Program-made: the position numbers and the translations under genes
Assembly (NCBI RefSeq): GCF_021646545.1
Contig: NZ_JAKIRP010000015.1
Coordinates: 1-64,000, forward strand
Origin: Chitinophaga filiformis
GTDB taxonomy: Bacteria; Bacteroidota; Bacteroidia; Chitinophagales; Chitinophagaceae
Reading direction: 5' to 3'
Length of the DNA: 64,000 nt
Notes under the pieces: generated by a model
Databases searched by the model: none
Told to the model about the DNA's origin: nothing
The model's input: only the letters and a program-made list of their open reading frames with translations
Shown: positions 63,343 to 64,000 of the stretch, piece by piece
How positions within the stretch are numbered: the first letter of the stretch is position 1
Layout: each line of letters opens with the position of its first letter

Positions 63343-64000
63343 TTGTTGAATAATAAAGTCACCATAGCAGACATCGCTAAAGAGCTGAATTTAACGGGTG
63401 CTACTGTATCCCGCGCACTGAACAACCGCAAAGGTACCAGTGAGGAAACACGTAAACTGGTGCAGGCTGCTGCGGAAAAAATGAATTATAGGCGGGACAG
63501 GATCGCCTGGTCGCTCAGATCGGGACGCACCAATATCATTGGTGTGATCATTCCCAGTGCAGAAATAAACTTCTTCGGATCCGTTGTACATGGTATTGAA
63601 AGCATGGCGAACCAGCACGGTTACAATGTGCTCATTTACCAGTCCAACGAGCAGCCGGAATATGAAAAGAAGGCCATCGAGACCTTCCTGAGTACCCGTG
63701 TGGATGGTATTCTGGCGTCCATTGCCAAAGAGACCATGGAGTTCAGCCACTATCTTGAGATCAAAGAGCGGGGCGTACCACTGGTATTTTTTGACCGTGC
63801 TAATGACAGTCTTAATATTCCCTCCGTCGTAGTGGATGACTTTAAAGGTGCTTATTATGCTACTGAGCACCTCCTGAAGCAGGGTTACAGGCGTATTGCA
63901 CATATCGCAGGGCAGCAGCATCTCAAGATCTTCAAGGATCGTCTTGAGGGGTATAGAGCTGCTTTGGCAGATAATGGTGTTGCCGTCGAGGAAGAGCTTG
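63343..64000 (+). CDS. LacI-family transcriptional regulator (3' end beyond window)
   Basis: The partial frame runs off the window edge after about 219 codons. It encodes the LacI helix-turn-helix KVTIADIAKELNLTGATVSR, the hinge helix region and the first part of the effector domain, including NIIGVIIPSAEINFFG and VDGILASIAKET. The only starts in frame are TTG codons at 63343 and 63346, since a stop lies just upstream, so a TTG start is likely. It is divergent from the DUF5009-like gene and is likely to regulate it or genes beyond the window. Confidence 0.9.
   Translation, partial: MLNNKVTIADIAKELNLTGATVSRALNNRKGTSEETRKLVQAAAEKMNYRRDRIAWSLRSGRTNIIGVIIPSAEINFFGSVVHGIESMANQHGYNVLIYQSNEQPEYEKKAIETFLSTRVDGILASIAKETMEFSHYLEIKERGVPLVFFDRANDSLNIPSVVVDDFKGAYYATEHLLKQGYRRIAHIAGQQHLKIFKDRLEGYRAALADNGVAVEEEL

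Overview
The window looks like a chromosomal segment of a Bacteroidota member, most probably a Chitinophaga-like member of the Chitinophagaceae. Supporting signs are a SusC/SusD pair, a GH92 mannosidase, many secreted lipoproteins, an ExbB-ExbD-ExbD-TonB operon, TTG-N19-TAnnTTTG promoters, few Shine-Dalgarno sequences, and a lanthipeptide leader of the type known from pinensin producers. Genus-level assignment is inference; no database search was possible.

Layout. (1) 1-300: end of an rRNA operon, with a 5S gene and a bidirectional terminator. (2) 329-4906, minus strand: a LacI-type regulator with a small lipoprotein, and a large secreted zinc metalloprotease. (3) 5531-8808: the TonB energising operon, with a textbook promoter and terminator. 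(4) 8846-13569: mnmE, a probable decayed gene, an alpha/beta hydrolase, an SDR and an AraC regulator. (5) 13889-17434: a single-module A-T-TE peptide synthetase coupled to a class A beta-lactamase. (6) 17427-23166: a class I lanthipeptide locus with a full-length LanB, two short precursors that are easily missed, LanC and a LuxR-type regulator with an atypical receiver.

(7) 24353-42189: a nine-gene minus-strand operon of about 18 kb. It encodes two polyfunctional synthases resembling polyunsaturated fatty acid (PUFA) synthases: ER-KS-AT-ACP-ACP-KR, and KS-AT-DH-phosphopantetheinyl transferase. With them come a free ACP, an alpha/beta hydrolase, two GT1-type glycosyltransferases, two condensation-type acyltransferases and a membrane protein. 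The likely product is a glycosylated, acylated lipid or polyketide of unknown structure. (8) 42778-49075: a DUF6515-like protein, a GIY-YIG protein, a symmetric array of 22-nt repeats, and a two-gene McrB-like / PD-(D/E)XK (DUF2357-like) restriction system. (9) 49099-64000: aldo/keto reductase, S41 protease, GH92 enzyme, peptidoglycan amidase, a secreted protein, SusC/SusD, an SDR without the usual active site, a DUF5009-like membrane acyltransferase and the start of a second LacI regulator.

The parts most worth attention are the PUFA-synthase-like glycolipid operon, the two-peptide lanthipeptide locus, and the restriction locus with its mirror-symmetric 22-nt repeat array.
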